From assembly GCF_963676065.1 (NCBI RefSeq), contig NZ_OY780933.1, forward strand, positions 1-64,000: 64,000 nucleotides of DNA, read 5' to 3'. Origin of the DNA: Maridesulfovibrio sp. (GTDB taxonomy: Bacteria > Desulfobacterota > Desulfovibrionia > Desulfovibrionales > Desulfovibrionaceae). Below the pieces are notes generated by a model. The model saw only the letters and a list, made by a program, of their open reading frames with translations. It made no database searches and was not told the origin of the DNA. A program made the position numbers and the translations under genes. Below are positions 7,069 through 15,173 of the stretch, in pieces. How positions within the stretch are numbered: the stretch's first letter is position 1; each line of letters begins with the position of its first letter.

Positions 7069-7335
7069 CTAATTATGAAATTTAGCCATACGACACGCCT
7101 TGCGGATATCAGCCGCTGATACCCCGAATTCATCACGCAAGATTTTCAGAGTCCTACGGAGCTGCACATACTTGGCCGCCAAAACAATGGCGCGGCGTGA
7201 GCTGGTGGACATGACCCCAGAACTACGCTGGTTCCGGTACACACGGGGGTCAACCTTCAAGAATCTTGCAGAACCGGAATAAGACCCGAACTCTTGTCTG
7301 AGAAATTCATGGTGTCGTGTTATTGTCTTTGTCAT
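7069..7335 (-). CDS. Small basic DNA-binding-type protein, first gene of the leftward operon
   Basis: I place the start at the ATG at 7335 (MTKTITRHHEFLRQEFG, 88 residues). The longer frame up to 7446 would run through the operators and promoter. The protein is basic, with a possible C-terminal helix-turn-helix (LKILRDEFGVSAADIRKACRMAK). By position it is the Cro-like or early regulator opposite the repressor. The -10 box ahead of it overlaps an operator (7345-7361), so it should be shut off in the integrated state. Confidence 0.6.
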   Translation of the reverse strand: MTKTITRHHEFLRQEFGSYSGSARFLKVDPRVYRNQRSSGVMSTSSRRAIVLAAKYVQLRRTLKILRDEFGVSAADIRKACRMAKFHN

Positions 7336-7344
7336 GCTTCTTGA

Positions 7345-7379
7345 TAGGCGATCATATCCTATGTAGTCAAGAAATAAAC
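7345..7379 (-). promoter_or_regulatory. Leftward early promoter with 17-bp operator
   Basis: On the minus strand GTTTAT (7374-7379) and TATGAT (7351-7356) are 17 bases apart. The operator TAGGCGATCATATCCTA (7345-7361) covers the -10 box. It matches the other family members at the outer TAGG and CCTA. Confidence 0.6.
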
Positions 7380-7395
7380 GGATATGGCTTCCCCC

Positions 7396-7422
7396 TTTAC
7401 CTAGGAGGCCGAATCCTATTAT
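7396..7422 (+). promoter_or_regulatory. Repressor promoter with 17-bp operator
   Basis: TTTACC (7396-7401) and TATTAT (7417-7422) are 15 bases apart and face the repressor gene at 7470. The operator TAGGAGGCCGAATCCTA (7402-7418) fills the spacer, as expected if the repressor also controls itself. Confidence 0.6.
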
Positions 7423-7469
7423 GTTGCACTCAAACATTGATACCAATCATAATCATGTGGAGTGGCGCT

Positions 7470-7748
7470 GTGCCTGAACATATTGCATTTGAAAAAGCAT
7501 TTCTTGAGCTAATACTTGATAAGATTAAAGAAAAAGAATTCTCGCACTCTGATTTTGCCCGGACCATTTTCCCCGGTAGGCCCACAGGATCAGCGGAACG
7601 TACATGGCGGAATTTACGCAGCTCGCAAAACGATCCCAGACCCCGAGAGATAACGCTTTCCGAAATGTTACGAATGGCGGATAAACTTGAAACAGACCTG
7701 CCAACACTAATGTTTCAAGCTGACCAAATCTTGAAAATGAAAAAATAA
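7470..7748 (+). CDS. CI/Cro-like element repressor
   Basis: I place the start at the GTG at 7470 (92 residues) because GGAG lies nine bases before it; the ATG at 7455 has no ribosome-binding site. The protein looks like a compact helix-turn-helix repressor: FSHSDFARTIFPGRPTG, then SAERTWRNLR, then EITLSEMLRMADKLETDLPTL, the layout of XRE-type domains. It is transcribed divergently from the leftward operon across two operators, the classic switch arrangement. It is the best candidate for the protein that binds the TAGGN9CCTA sites. No dimerisation or peptidase domain is present. Confidence 0.7.
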   Translation: MPEHIAFEKAFLELILDKIKEKEFSHSDFARTIFPGRPTGSAERTWRNLRSSQNDPRPREITLSEMLRMADKLETDLPTLMFQADQILKMKK

Positions 7749-7770
7749 AAGGCCGGTTATCCGGCCTTTT
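7747..7770. terminator. Bidirectional terminator after the repressor
   Basis: The stem AAAAGGCCGG / CCGGCCTTTT with loop TTAT is followed by T-rich sequence on the plus strand and an A/T run on the other. It separates the repressor from the convergent small gene ending at 7776. Confidence 0.85.
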
Positions 7771-7775
7771 TTATT

Positions 7776-7931
7776 TTAGTCTCCAGCATCCACAGCACAA
7801 ACCGCCGAATGCAATTTTTTACTTAATACCTGCAGCATATACCCCACCGCCCCCGGCACCATTTTTCCAAAAAACTCAAGTGTTTCTACAATCATATACA
7901 TTTCAGAAATTGAATCTTGCTTGCTAGTCAC
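7776..7931 (-). CDS. Overlooked 51-residue small protein
   Basis: It starts at the GTG at 7931, with AAGGAG ten bases upstream, and ends TAA at 7776, right at the shared terminator. Translation begins VTSKQDSISEMYMIVETLEF and continues FGKMVPGAVGYMLQVLS. It is acidic at the N-terminus with an amphipathic or hydrophobic middle and one Cys. Ribosome-binding site, stop and terminator placement support a real gene in what would otherwise be a 350-base gap. It diverges from the AlpA-like gene across two operators. Function unknown; it is in the position of a small regulator or anti-repressor. Confidence 0.55.
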   Translation of the reverse strand: MTSKQDSISEMYMIVETLEFFGKMVPGAVGYMLQVLSKKLHSAVCAVDAGD

Positions 7932-7977
7932 TCCAAGAAACTCCTTATTCTAACATGAGCTAGTTATAAAAATGCCC

Positions 7978-8006
7978 TTGCAAAACAGGCGCTCATCTCC
8001 TAATTT
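7978..8006 (+). promoter_or_regulatory. Promoter of the AlpA-integrase operon with operator
   Basis: TTGCAA (7978-7983) and TAATTT (8001-8006) are 17 bases apart. The operator CAGGCGCTCATCTCCTA (7986-8002) lies in the spacer and -10. A second operator, at 8019-8035, is centred 33 bases further on, about three helical turns, which suits cooperative binding. Confidence 0.65.
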
Positions 8007-8018
8007 GCACTCACTAAA

Positions 8019-8035
8019 TAGGATTTGGTCTCCTA
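8019..8035. promoter_or_regulatory. 17-bp operator downstream of the integrase promoter
   Basis: TAGGATTTGGTCTCCTA shares the outer TAGGA and TCCTA with the sites at 5085, 7345, 7402 and 7986. At this place it would act as a downstream roadblock or cooperative site for the AlpA-integrase promoter. Confidence 0.6.
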
Positions 8036-8101
8036 TTCAAGATCTATTATGAATTATTCTCAAGGCAACAATCGTGCCTCAAATTAGGAAACGGGGAGTG
8101 T

Positions 8102-8320
8102 ATGACTGGACCATTTTTAAACCAGAAAAAAGCGGCGGAATACTGCGGTTATTCACCATCTACTTTTTGCAAAAAACTACAGGGATTCCAACTGCCCATG
8201 GCAGGCCCGGACCAGAAACGCTATGCGCAATCTGTCCTTGATGAATGGATGACAACCCCGGAAGTTTTCCGGCCGCAAAAACGCAGAACAAAACACAAAC
8301 CTGTGAAGGTGACCGTATGA
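8102..8320 (+). CDS. AlpA/excisionase-like helix-turn-helix protein
   Basis: 72 residues. The N-terminus LNQKKAAEYCGYSPSTFCKKL is the winged-helix/MerR-type helix-turn-helix seen in AlpA and excisionase proteins, followed by the wing RYAQSVLDEWM and a basic tail. Its TGA overlaps the ATG of the integrase (ATGA), so the two are co-translated. It probably serves as the recombination directionality factor or an integrase activator. Family-level call is good; the exact role is inferred from position. Confidence 0.75.
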   Translation: MTGPFLNQKKAAEYCGYSPSTFCKKLQGFQLPMAGPDQKRYAQSVLDEWMTTPEVFRPQKRRTKHKPVKVTV

Positions 8321-9339
8321 GTGTGCGCCAGAGAAAAGATGGGTACTGGATTGTAGATTTCCGGGATGAAGGAAAAGCAAAATCTCGTTCATTTGGAAAG
8401 AGCAAAGATGGAAAACGGAAGGCCGTCGAATTTGACCTAAAGGTCAAGCTACTAAAAAATCAAGGCAAGCCTATCCCAGTAGCGCGGCCGGGGGGGATGT
8501 ATCTGGATGAACTTTGCCAGCTGTGGATCAACTACAAAAAAACACAGGGCAGAAAAACGGGCTGGCTCAAGGATTGGATCAGCCTTTTTAACCACAGGTT
8601 TGCTCCAGAGCTGGCCGACAAGCCATGCGATATGCTTACCCAGTCCGACATAACCAATGTTATAGCGAAGTACTACAGCGATTCCGCACAATCCACACGC
8701 AACCGCTACACTGGATATCTAAGCGCTATTTTTGAATATGGTTATGAACATGGCCACATCAAAAAAAATCCGTTGAAGAGCTGGAAAAAAGGAAGGGAAG
8801 AATCCAGACAATCACAGTTGACCATTAAGGATTTACAGAAAATCAGAGAGCATGCACCGGACCACCTAGCGTGGGCTATTGAGGTAGCATGGAATATTCC
8901 GGTGCGCCCGGGTAAGGCGGATCTGTTCCCGCTCCGCTTCGATAACAACGTTGATTTTTATATGAATACGGTCAAGGTCTACCATACCAAAGTCAAGCGC
9001 TGGGCTACTATTGATTGCTCTAAAAAATTTATGAAAAAACTCTATATAGCCAGCCAGACCAACGAAAGCGGCTACCTGATCGAATATAATGGGGAGCCTG
9101 TGCAAAATGTCAGCACCGCGCTTAACAGAGCAGCAGGCCCAAAAGGAGCAAGCCTGCCGTACTCCGTATGCATGAACGATATACGCCACTTATGGATTAC
9201 CACCATGTACAATAAAAAAATTGAGCCTTCGACCATAGCATACATGGCCGGAACCAGCGTCCGGATGATTCACAAAAATTATTATGAACCCCATTCAGCA
9301 GAAAGAGCAAAAGCCGCCAAGGTGTTACCAGAAATTTAA
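8317..9339 (+). CDS. Tyrosine recombinase / integrase of the element
   Basis: 340 residues from the ATG that overlaps the stop of the AlpA-like gene; AAGGTGA precedes it. The N-terminal arm-binding region and the core-binding domain (about 60-160) are followed by the catalytic domain. It has the first arginine at IPVRPGK (Arg197), the second at MNDIRHLWIT (Arg290, with His291), and the nucleophile at MIHKNYYEP (Tyr322 or Tyr323). The gene ends 160 bases from the 3' end of tRNA-Ala and points at it, as integrases of tRNA-targeting elements do. It would catalyse integration and excision. Confidence 0.9.
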   Translation: MSVRQRKDGYWIVDFRDEGKAKSRSFGKSKDGKRKAVEFDLKVKLLKNQGKPIPVARPGGMYLDELCQLWINYKKTQGRKTGWLKDWISLFNHRFAPELADKPCDMLTQSDITNVIAKYYSDSAQSTRNRYTGYLSAIFEYGYEHGHIKKNPLKSWKKGREESRQSQLTIKDLQKIREHAPDHLAWAIEVAWNIPVRPGKADLFPLRFDNNVDFYMNTVKVYHTKVKRWATIDCSKKFMKKLYIASQTNESGYLIEYNGEPVQNVSTALNRAAGPKGASLPYSVCMNDIRHLWITTMYNKKIEPSTIAYMAGTSVRMIHKNYYEPHSAERAKAAKVLPEI

Positions 9340-9382
9340 CACTTTTCTGTTAAGCAATACTGTGCAAACACCAAAACGCAAA

Positions 9383-9407
9383 AGGCCCGGTCAAATTGAC
9401 CGGGCCT
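9383..9407 (+). terminator. Integrase terminator
   Basis: The 12-bp arms AGGCCCGGTCAA / TTGACCGGGCCT separated by one base are followed by CCTTTTTT. It lies 44 bases after the integrase stop. Confidence 0.85.
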
Positions 9408-9461
9408 CCTTTTTTACGGCATATCTTAATTTGTCCGTAAAACATGCCGTAAAACAAAAAA

Positions 9462-9491
9462 AAGGACTTACAATTTTCCTTGTAAGTCCTT
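9462..9491. repeat. Perfect 12-bp hairpin next to the tRNA 3' end
   Basis: AAGGACTTACAA and TTGTAAGTCCTT are separated by six bases and end nine bases from the CCA end of tRNA-Ala. It is followed by no T-run on the minus strand's natural 3' side except an A/T stretch. It may end tRNA transcription or be an integrase core/arm site at the attachment junction. Confidence 0.5.
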
Positions 9492-9499
9492 GAAATATC

Positions 9500-9575
<76 letters not shown>

Positions 9576-9825
9576 ACTTGTGTTGGGTGAAGACGTGTTT
9601 ATAAAAACCTGCCCCTGCTGTCAACAATTTTTTTCAATTATTTTAACATAAATCGATTTCCCTGCCCGCCACGTTCGGCTAAGCTGCCTTTCTTAGCGAC
9701 AGCTGTAAGTAAAGCACAACATTAGTTTACTTTTTATAAACAAACACTATTGCTTCATGCGCCGACTTGCAGTATCTTGTCCGCAGATCAATGTTCTCTA
9801 AACTGCTATTTTAAAATGAGGTACC

Positions 9826-10818
9826 ATGCTGGACATTGCCTTAAAAATTCTTTCCAAACTAGCCTGGGTTTCGGTGGTATTCATCGGAATAACGGTTATC
9901 AGCTTCTGGGTTATCCATCTGGCCCCCGGTTCACCAACTGATATGCAGACCACACTGAACCCCACTGCCACGGTTGAAACCCACCTGAAATTAGAAAAAC
10001 TGTACGGTCTGGATAAACCGCTTCATGAGCAATATATAAACTGGGTTACCCGGCTTGCTAAATTTGATTTCGGACTGTCCATGTCCGGAGACCGCAGACC
10101 GGTCTGGGACCGTATCAAGGAAAGACTCCCGCTGACTTTCGGCATGAATATGGCTTCTCTTTTCCTGACTTTGATGATCGCCGTCCCCATCGGCATATAT
10201 TCGGCCTGGAATCAGGACGGATGGTTTGACCGGGCGATGACGGTTCTGGTTTTCATCGGATTCGCGGTACCGGGTTTCTGGCTGGCCCTGCTGCTGATGC
10301 TCTGGCTCGGCATATACTATCCAATATTTCCCATATCCGGTCTTACTTCGCTTGATTTCGCAATGCTTTCCCCGTGGGGAAAAATGATCGATCTGGCCCG
10401 GCATCTGGCTCTGCCTATCTTTATATATACCTTCGGCTCACTTGCCGGGATGTCACGCTTCATGCGCTCTTCCATGCTGGAAGTCCTGAGGCAGGATTAT
10501 ATCACCACTGCCAAAGCCAAAGGGTTGCCCATACGCAAAGTTCTTTTCAAACACGCCCTGCGTAACGGACTGCTTCCGGTTATCACCATCCTCGGGCTGT
10601 CCATTCCGGGCCTCATCGGCGGCAGTGTCATCATTGAATCCATTTTTGCCCTGCCCGGACTGGGCCAGCTGTTTTACGGAGCGGTCATGGCCCGCGATTA
10701 CTCTTTAATCATGGGCTCGCTGGTTCTGGGAGCCATGCTGACCTTAGCCGGGAACCTGCTCGCGGATCTTGCTTACGGACTGGCGGACCCGCGTATCCGG
10801 GCGGGAGGCCGAGACTAA
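9826..10818 (+). CDS. Oligopeptide/dipeptide ABC transporter permease, DppB/OppB type
   Basis: 330 residues with six hydrophobic segments. The permease EAA loop is seen at VLRQDYITTAKAKGL and is followed by the typical KHALRNGLLPVIT. The N-terminal TM then APGSP is characteristic of DppB/OppB proteins, which pair with a DppC-type partner to form the membrane channel for peptides or nickel. The stop overlaps the next ATG (TAATG). No ATPase or solute-binding protein is encoded here, so the rest of the transporter lies elsewhere. Confidence 0.88.
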   Translation: MLDIALKILSKLAWVSVVFIGITVISFWVIHLAPGSPTDMQTTLNPTATVETHLKLEKLYGLDKPLHEQYINWVTRLAKFDFGLSMSGDRRPVWDRIKERLPLTFGMNMASLFLTLMIAVPIGIYSAWNQDGWFDRAMTVLVFIGFAVPGFWLALLLMLWLGIYYPIFPISGLTSLDFAMLSPWGKMIDLARHLALPIFIYTFGSLAGMSRFMRSSMLEVLRQDYITTAKAKGLPIRKVLFKHALRNGLLPVITILGLSIPGLIGGSVIIESIFALPGLGQLFYGAVMARDYSLIMGSLVLGAMLTLAGNLLADLAYGLADPRIRAGGRD

Positions 10819-11663
10819 TGCGTAAGAAAAAACCGCTTACTCCGCCCTCAAAACTACAGAGATACGGACTGCTTTACATCGGACTTTTACTTGTGGGAAC
10901 TGTTTCACTGGCAGCGATCTTCGCCCCGCTACTTACCTCTTATGACCCAAATGCACTAAACGTGGATCATCTGCTTCAGGGCCCTAGTGCAACTCATCTT
11001 TTTGGTACAGATGCGCTGGGCCGTGATGTTTTTGCGCGCATGCTTTACGGTGGCAGGGTTTCACTCTGGGTCGGATTTGTCGCAGTGGGAATTTCTACTG
11101 TAATAGGATTGGCGCTGGGCCTCGCGGCAGGATATTTCGGAGGTCTGGTCGATGAAATAATTATGCGCGGTGTTGATGTAATGCTTTGCTTTCCTTCATT
11201 TTTCCTGATCCTTGCAGTAATCGCATTCCTCGAGCCGGGCCTGACCAATATCATGATTGTTATCGGTTTTACGTCATGGATGGGTGTAGCACGGCTGGTA
11301 CGAGCCGAGACCCTTTCACTGCGAAAACGTGATTTCGTGCAGGCTTCCCGGCTGGCCGGAGCCGGATCGATCCGCATCATGCTGACCCACATCCTGCCTA
11401 ACGCAATCACCCCGGTGCTGGTCTCGGCAACTCTGGGAGTGGCGGGAGCAATTCTAGTGGAATCTTCGCTCAGCTTCCTAGGTCTCGGCGTGCAGCCACC
11501 GGACCCGTCATGGGGCAATCTTCTCATGGATGGAAAGGAAGTGCTTGAGATCGCGCCGTGGCTATCTATTTTTCCCGGCATGGCCATTCTGCTCACGGTA
11601 CTCGGCTATAATCTTCTCGGTGAGGCCCTGCGTGATATACTCGACCCCAGACTCAAACAATAA
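10818..11663 (+). CDS. Oligopeptide/dipeptide ABC transporter permease, DppC/OppC type
   Basis: 281 residues. The N-terminal TM is followed by HLFGTDALGRDVFARMLYG, a hallmark of DppC/OppC permeases. The EAA loop is LRKRDFVQASRLAGAG followed by HILPNAITPVLV. It is translationally coupled to the DppB-type gene and should form a heterodimeric channel with it in the inner membrane. The substrate cannot be told from sequence. The gene ends 12 bases before recN, so the three genes are probably transcribed together. Confidence 0.88.
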   Translation: MRKKKPLTPPSKLQRYGLLYIGLLLVGTVSLAAIFAPLLTSYDPNALNVDHLLQGPSATHLFGTDALGRDVFARMLYGGRVSLWVGFVAVGISTVIGLALGLAAGYFGGLVDEIIMRGVDVMLCFPSFFLILAVIAFLEPGLTNIMIVIGFTSWMGVARLVRAETLSLRKRDFVQASRLAGAGSIRIMLTHILPNAITPVLVSATLGVAGAILVESSLSFLGLGVQPPDPSWGNLLMDGKEVLEIAPWLSIFPGMAILLTVLGYNLLGEALRDILDPRLKQ

Positions 11664-11675
11664 ACGGTAAGATAA

Positions 11676-13235
11676 ATGCTTGAACTGCTCAGAATACGCG
11701 ACCTTGCACTCATTGAAGATGCTGAAATTGAATTCTCCGCAGGTATGAATGTGCTCACCGGGGAAACCGGGGCAGGTAAATCTTTTATCCTGCGGGCCAT
11801 CGACTTTTTAACAGGACAAAAGATGCGGCCGGATATGGTCCGCCCCGGCAAGGAACAGGCTTTTGTGGAAGCCTTGTTCATTCACCCGGACGGTTCTGAA
11901 TCAATTGTACGGCGCGTTCTTTCCGCTGAAACTGGCCGCAGCCGGGTATATGTAAACGATAAACTCAGCTCTCAGAATACAATTAAGGAAATGGGCACAA
12001 GCCTGATCCTGCATACCAGTCAGCACGCACAGCAGAAGCTGCTCCAGCCAGCCTACCAATGCCGCATGCTGGATAGCTTTCTTGCGGATACTTCCCTTCC
12101 TGAAAAAAAAGATGAAATACTGACAAGCCTGCGGGCATTGCTGACCAAAAAGGAAGAGCTTAAGGACCGTTCGGCATCTCTGCTTGAAAAAAAAGATTTC
12201 CTTGAATTTCAAAGGACTGAGATTGAGAAAGTTTCTCCTTACCCCGGCGAAGAAGATGAGCTGCTGGAGAAAAAGAATACCCTCCGCGCGCAGGAGGATG
12301 CCGGGCGATGCATTCAGAACGCTATGGACATCATGCGCGGCGCACCGGATCTCTCGGGCGGAGTCTCGCTTCTGGGTTCTGAAATGGAAAATATTTGTGA
12401 ACTCTTTCCAGAATACGATCAGGACCGTGAAACGGTTATTGAGTTCAAGCACTTTTTAGATGAATTGGCCGGGAAGCTGCGTGCACAGCCACTTGACTTT
12501 GATTCCGAAGACTCTATCGACGACATCGAATCGCGGCTTTACGATCTCTCCAAGCTCAAGCGCAAACTAGGCCGAACCCTTGACCAGATTGTGGACCTCA
12601 AAAATGAGATTCAGGAAAATCTCGATTTTCTGGACTCATGCGCCTTAGAGCTGGCCCAGCTTGAAAAAGAAGAAAAGAGTCTCGTTGAACGGCTCGAAAA
12701 AGCTTTGGTAAAACTTTCCGCGGCCCGTGAAGTTGCGGCTAAAAAACTTACTGACCGGGTTGTCTCGGAATTGAAAGGATTAGGCTTCTCTGAACATGTT
12801 CAGGTCCGGTTTGAATTTCAGCCCCATGAACTCTACCCGGGCCTTAACGAAATGCGCGGCCGCCTGATGTGGATCCCCAACCCCGGCCAGGCCGCTCAGC
12901 CTCTTGATAAGATAGCTTCCGGCGGTGAACTTTCCCGCTTTCTGCTGGCCATCACAGGTTTACAGGGTGAATCCGAAAAGCCGACCTTGATTTTTGACGA
13001 AGTCGATTCCGGCATCGGCGGGCATACCTTGAACCGTGTCGGCGAAAAGATGCAGGAGCTCGCCGCTCGCCAGCAGCTCATAGTAATTACCCACTGGCCA
13101 CAACTCGCCCAATTATCCAATCGTCATTTCCTCATTCACAAGGGTGTGGTCAACAAAGAAACCTTCACCACATGCCGCCAACTCAATGATTTAGAAGTAA
13201 AGGCGGAGCTGGCCCGGATGGCCGGAAAAGAATAG
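11676..13235 (+). CDS. recN: DNA repair protein RecN
   Basis: 519 residues, slightly short for RecN (about 550). It has a Walker A GETGAGKS at 29-36, a long central coiled coil rich in Lys and Glu, then the ABC signature ASGGELSRFLLAI, Walker B TLIFDEVDSGIGG and the switch histidine in VITHWPQLA. RecN is an SMC-like ATPase that holds broken DNA ends for recombination. It follows two transporter permeases with a 12-base gap, an unusual operon partner. No LexA-type box is obvious just upstream. Confidence 0.93.
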   Translation: MLELLRIRDLALIEDAEIEFSAGMNVLTGETGAGKSFILRAIDFLTGQKMRPDMVRPGKEQAFVEALFIHPDGSESIVRRVLSAETGRSRVYVNDKLSSQNTIKEMGTSLILHTSQHAQQKLLQPAYQCRMLDSFLADTSLPEKKDEILTSLRALLTKKEELKDRSASLLEKKDFLEFQRTEIEKVSPYPGEEDELLEKKNTLRAQEDAGRCIQNAMDIMRGAPDLSGGVSLLGSEMENICELFPEYDQDRETVIEFKHFLDELAGKLRAQPLDFDSEDSIDDIESRLYDLSKLKRKLGRTLDQIVDLKNEIQENLDFLDSCALELAQLEKEEKSLVERLEKALVKLSAAREVAAKKLTDRVVSELKGLGFSEHVQVRFEFQPHELYPGLNEMRGRLMWIPNPGQAAQPLDKIASGGELSRFLLAITGLQGESEKPTLIFDEVDSGIGGHTLNRVGEKMQELAARQQLIVITHWPQLAQLSNRHFLIHKGVVNKETFTTCRQLNDLEVKAELARMAGKE

Positions 13236-13255
13236 CCAGTACTCAGGGTCAATGT

Positions 13256-13312
13256 TTGACACTTTGCTAAGCCGGACTTAATTCATCCAAAAACAAAACT
13301 GACCAGTCAGTT
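13256..13312 (+). promoter_or_regulatory. tetR-emrAB promoter and palindromic operator
   Basis: TTGACA (13256-13261) and TAATTC (13279-13284) are 17 bases apart. Just downstream lies AACTGAC-CA-GTCAGTT (13297-13312), an inverted repeat of the TGACCAGTCA type common for TetR-family efflux repressors. Its position after the expected start site fits autorepression of the cluster. Confidence 0.7.
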
Positions 13313-13360
13313 CTGGTGAAAGCAAAAAGTTATCCCGGAACTGATTTTGAGACTGGACCT

Positions 13361-13927
13361 ATGAAAAAATATTCAGAAAAAGAAACCCGAATTCTGGACA
13401 CTGCCGCTGAGATGTTCGCCAATCAGGCTTTCCACAAAGTTCTGCTCAGCGATGTAGCCCATGCCGCACGGGTGGGAAAAGGCACTCTCTATCTCTACTT
13501 CAAAAATAAGGATGATCTATACTTCGCTGTACTTTTCAGGGGATTCTCAATTCTTGTTGAGAACCTGAAAAAGTTTACCGAAAATCAGGATCTTTCACCT
13601 ACGGAAAAAATACAATGTATCATCAGGGAGATGGCGGGCTTCATGTTTATGCGGGCAACCAATGCCCATTTATTGAGCAGGGTCATGCATTTCCCCGAAG
13701 ACGGAGAGTGGCAGGACAAAAGAACAGAACTATGGAGTCTTATTCAGGAAGTTATTGAAGAGGGGGTAGCAACAGGTGAATTTAAAGATTCCTGCCCCAG
13801 ATATACGGCTCAATACATCCCGAGTTTTATCCGTTCCATATCTATTTTTCCGCCCGAAGGTCTTGATCATGAGCATTTCTGCGCTCATGCATGCAAGTTT
13901 GTCCTGAAAGCCCTCACCCCGGAATAA
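13361..13927 (+). CDS. TetR/AcrR-family repressor of an efflux operon
   Basis: I use the ATG at 13361 (188 residues, MKKYSEKETRILDTAAEMF). A GTG at 13316 would add 15 residues but leaves almost no leader after the operator. The helix-turn-helix is seen in FHKVLLSDVAHAARVGKGTLYLYFKNKDDL, cut here only by the page; the C-terminal domain is variable, as usual for ligand-binding TetR proteins. It is followed by an EmrA/EmrB-type pair, so it probably senses an efflux substrate and represses all three genes through the palindrome at 13297-13312. Confidence 0.85.
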   Translation: MKKYSEKETRILDTAAEMFANQAFHKVLLSDVAHAARVGKGTLYLYFKNKDDLYFAVLFRGFSILVENLKKFTENQDLSPTEKIQCIIREMAGFMFMRATNAHLLSRVMHFPEDGEWQDKRTELWSLIQEVIEEGVATGEFKDSCPRYTAQYIPSFIRSISIFPPEGLDHEHFCAHACKFVLKALTPE

Positions 13928-13971
13928 AATATTAATTTGGGGAAAAAGCCATAAACATCAGGTAAATAAAG

Positions 13972-15171
13972 ATGAAAGAAGAATCACCAAAAAAGTCGCA
14001 AAAGTTAAAAAACAAAATCCCGGCTAAAAAACGCACAATAATCACAATCGCATTCGCCGCACTTCTGATTCTCGGGACTGCGCTGACATATCCTTTTTAT
14101 ATCCATGCAATGAATCATGAATCTACCGATGATGCTTTTGTCGAGGCTCATGTGGTTGCCATCAGCCCAAGGGTTTCCGGCCATGTAGCTGAAGTATGCG
14201 TTGCAGATAACCAGATGGTTCGCAAGGGGCAGGTCATAGCCCGAATAGACAACCGCGATTATCAAGTAGAGCTCGACATCGCCAAATCACGCATGGCGTC
14301 GGCAAATGCAACAGTTAAGGAAGCCGAAGCCATGATTGTTGCGTCCAGCAAGGAACTCAGCCAGAGACGCGCGGAACTTTCTTCGCAGACCGCATCACTT
14401 TCACGGTACAGGGCTCAGGTCAGTGAAGCTGAAGCAGGCCATTTCCGTGATGCAAACGACCTGACCCGCATCAGCAGTATTGCCAAAGCGGGAGCGATCA
14501 GTATTCAGGAATTTGATCACGCCAAGGCACAGGAAAAAATGTCTTCGGCCAATCTGAGATCTGCCAAATCTAATATCCACACTCAGAACGCGAAGATACA
14601 GGAAGCTCAGGCAGGCATAGAAGCTGCGGCAGGTAAACTGCAGCAGGCCTATGCTCAGGCTGAAATGCGTAAAGCAAATCTACTTGAAGCACAGGCTCAG
14701 GTCCGGCAGGCCGAACTGAACCTTTCATATACAAACATTACGGCTCCCTGCACCGGGTACATAACCAAGAAATCTGTCGAAGCGGGCAACTATGTCATGG
14801 CCGGACAGAAACTGCTTAATATCGTAAATCCTGATGTCTGGATTATCGCAAATTTCAAAGAAACCCAGATCAAGGATATGCGCGAAGGTCAGCATGTTGA
14901 TATTGAAGTGGATTCTTTCCCCGGAATTGAATTCAGCGGACATGTGGATTCAATCCAGCGCGGTACCGGATCACGTTTTACCCTGCTGCCTCCGGAAAAT
15001 GCCGCCGGTAACTTCATCAAAGTTGTCCAGCGTGTTCCGGTTAAAATCGTTCTCGATGCTAACGAGGATGCCGAAAAACTCGCACCGGGTATGTCGGTTG
15101 TCCCCAGCGTGGACATTACCGGCGGCGAAACGAAATCCATAGATGTAGCTTCTTCAGAAAGGCGGGATTAA
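13972..15171 (+). CDS. EmrA-like membrane fusion protein
   Basis: 399 residues of the HlyD/EmrA family. A basic N-terminus and a single TM (about 21-41) are followed by a biotinyl-lipoyl half-motif (ISPRVSGHVAEV). Next come a long alanine/glutamine-rich coiled-coil hairpin and the second lipoyl half around TAPCTGYITKKSVEAG. It links an inner-membrane MFS pump to an outer-membrane channel. The pump gene follows two bases after the stop. Confidence 0.9.
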   Translation: MKEESPKKSQKLKNKIPAKKRTIITIAFAALLILGTALTYPFYIHAMNHESTDDAFVEAHVVAISPRVSGHVAEVCVADNQMVRKGQVIARIDNRDYQVELDIAKSRMASANATVKEAEAMIVASSKELSQRRAELSSQTASLSRYRAQVSEAEAGHFRDANDLTRISSIAKAGAISIQEFDHAKAQEKMSSANLRSAKSNIHTQNAKIQEAQAGIEAAAGKLQQAYAQAEMRKANLLEAQAQVRQAELNLSYTNITAPCTGYITKKSVEAGNYVMAGQKLLNIVNPDVWIIANFKETQIKDMREGQHVDIEVDSFPGIEFSGHVDSIQRGTGSRFTLLPPENAAGNFIKVVQRVPVKIVLDANEDAEKLAPGMSVVPSVDITGGETKSIDVASSERRD

Positions 15172-15173
15172 AA

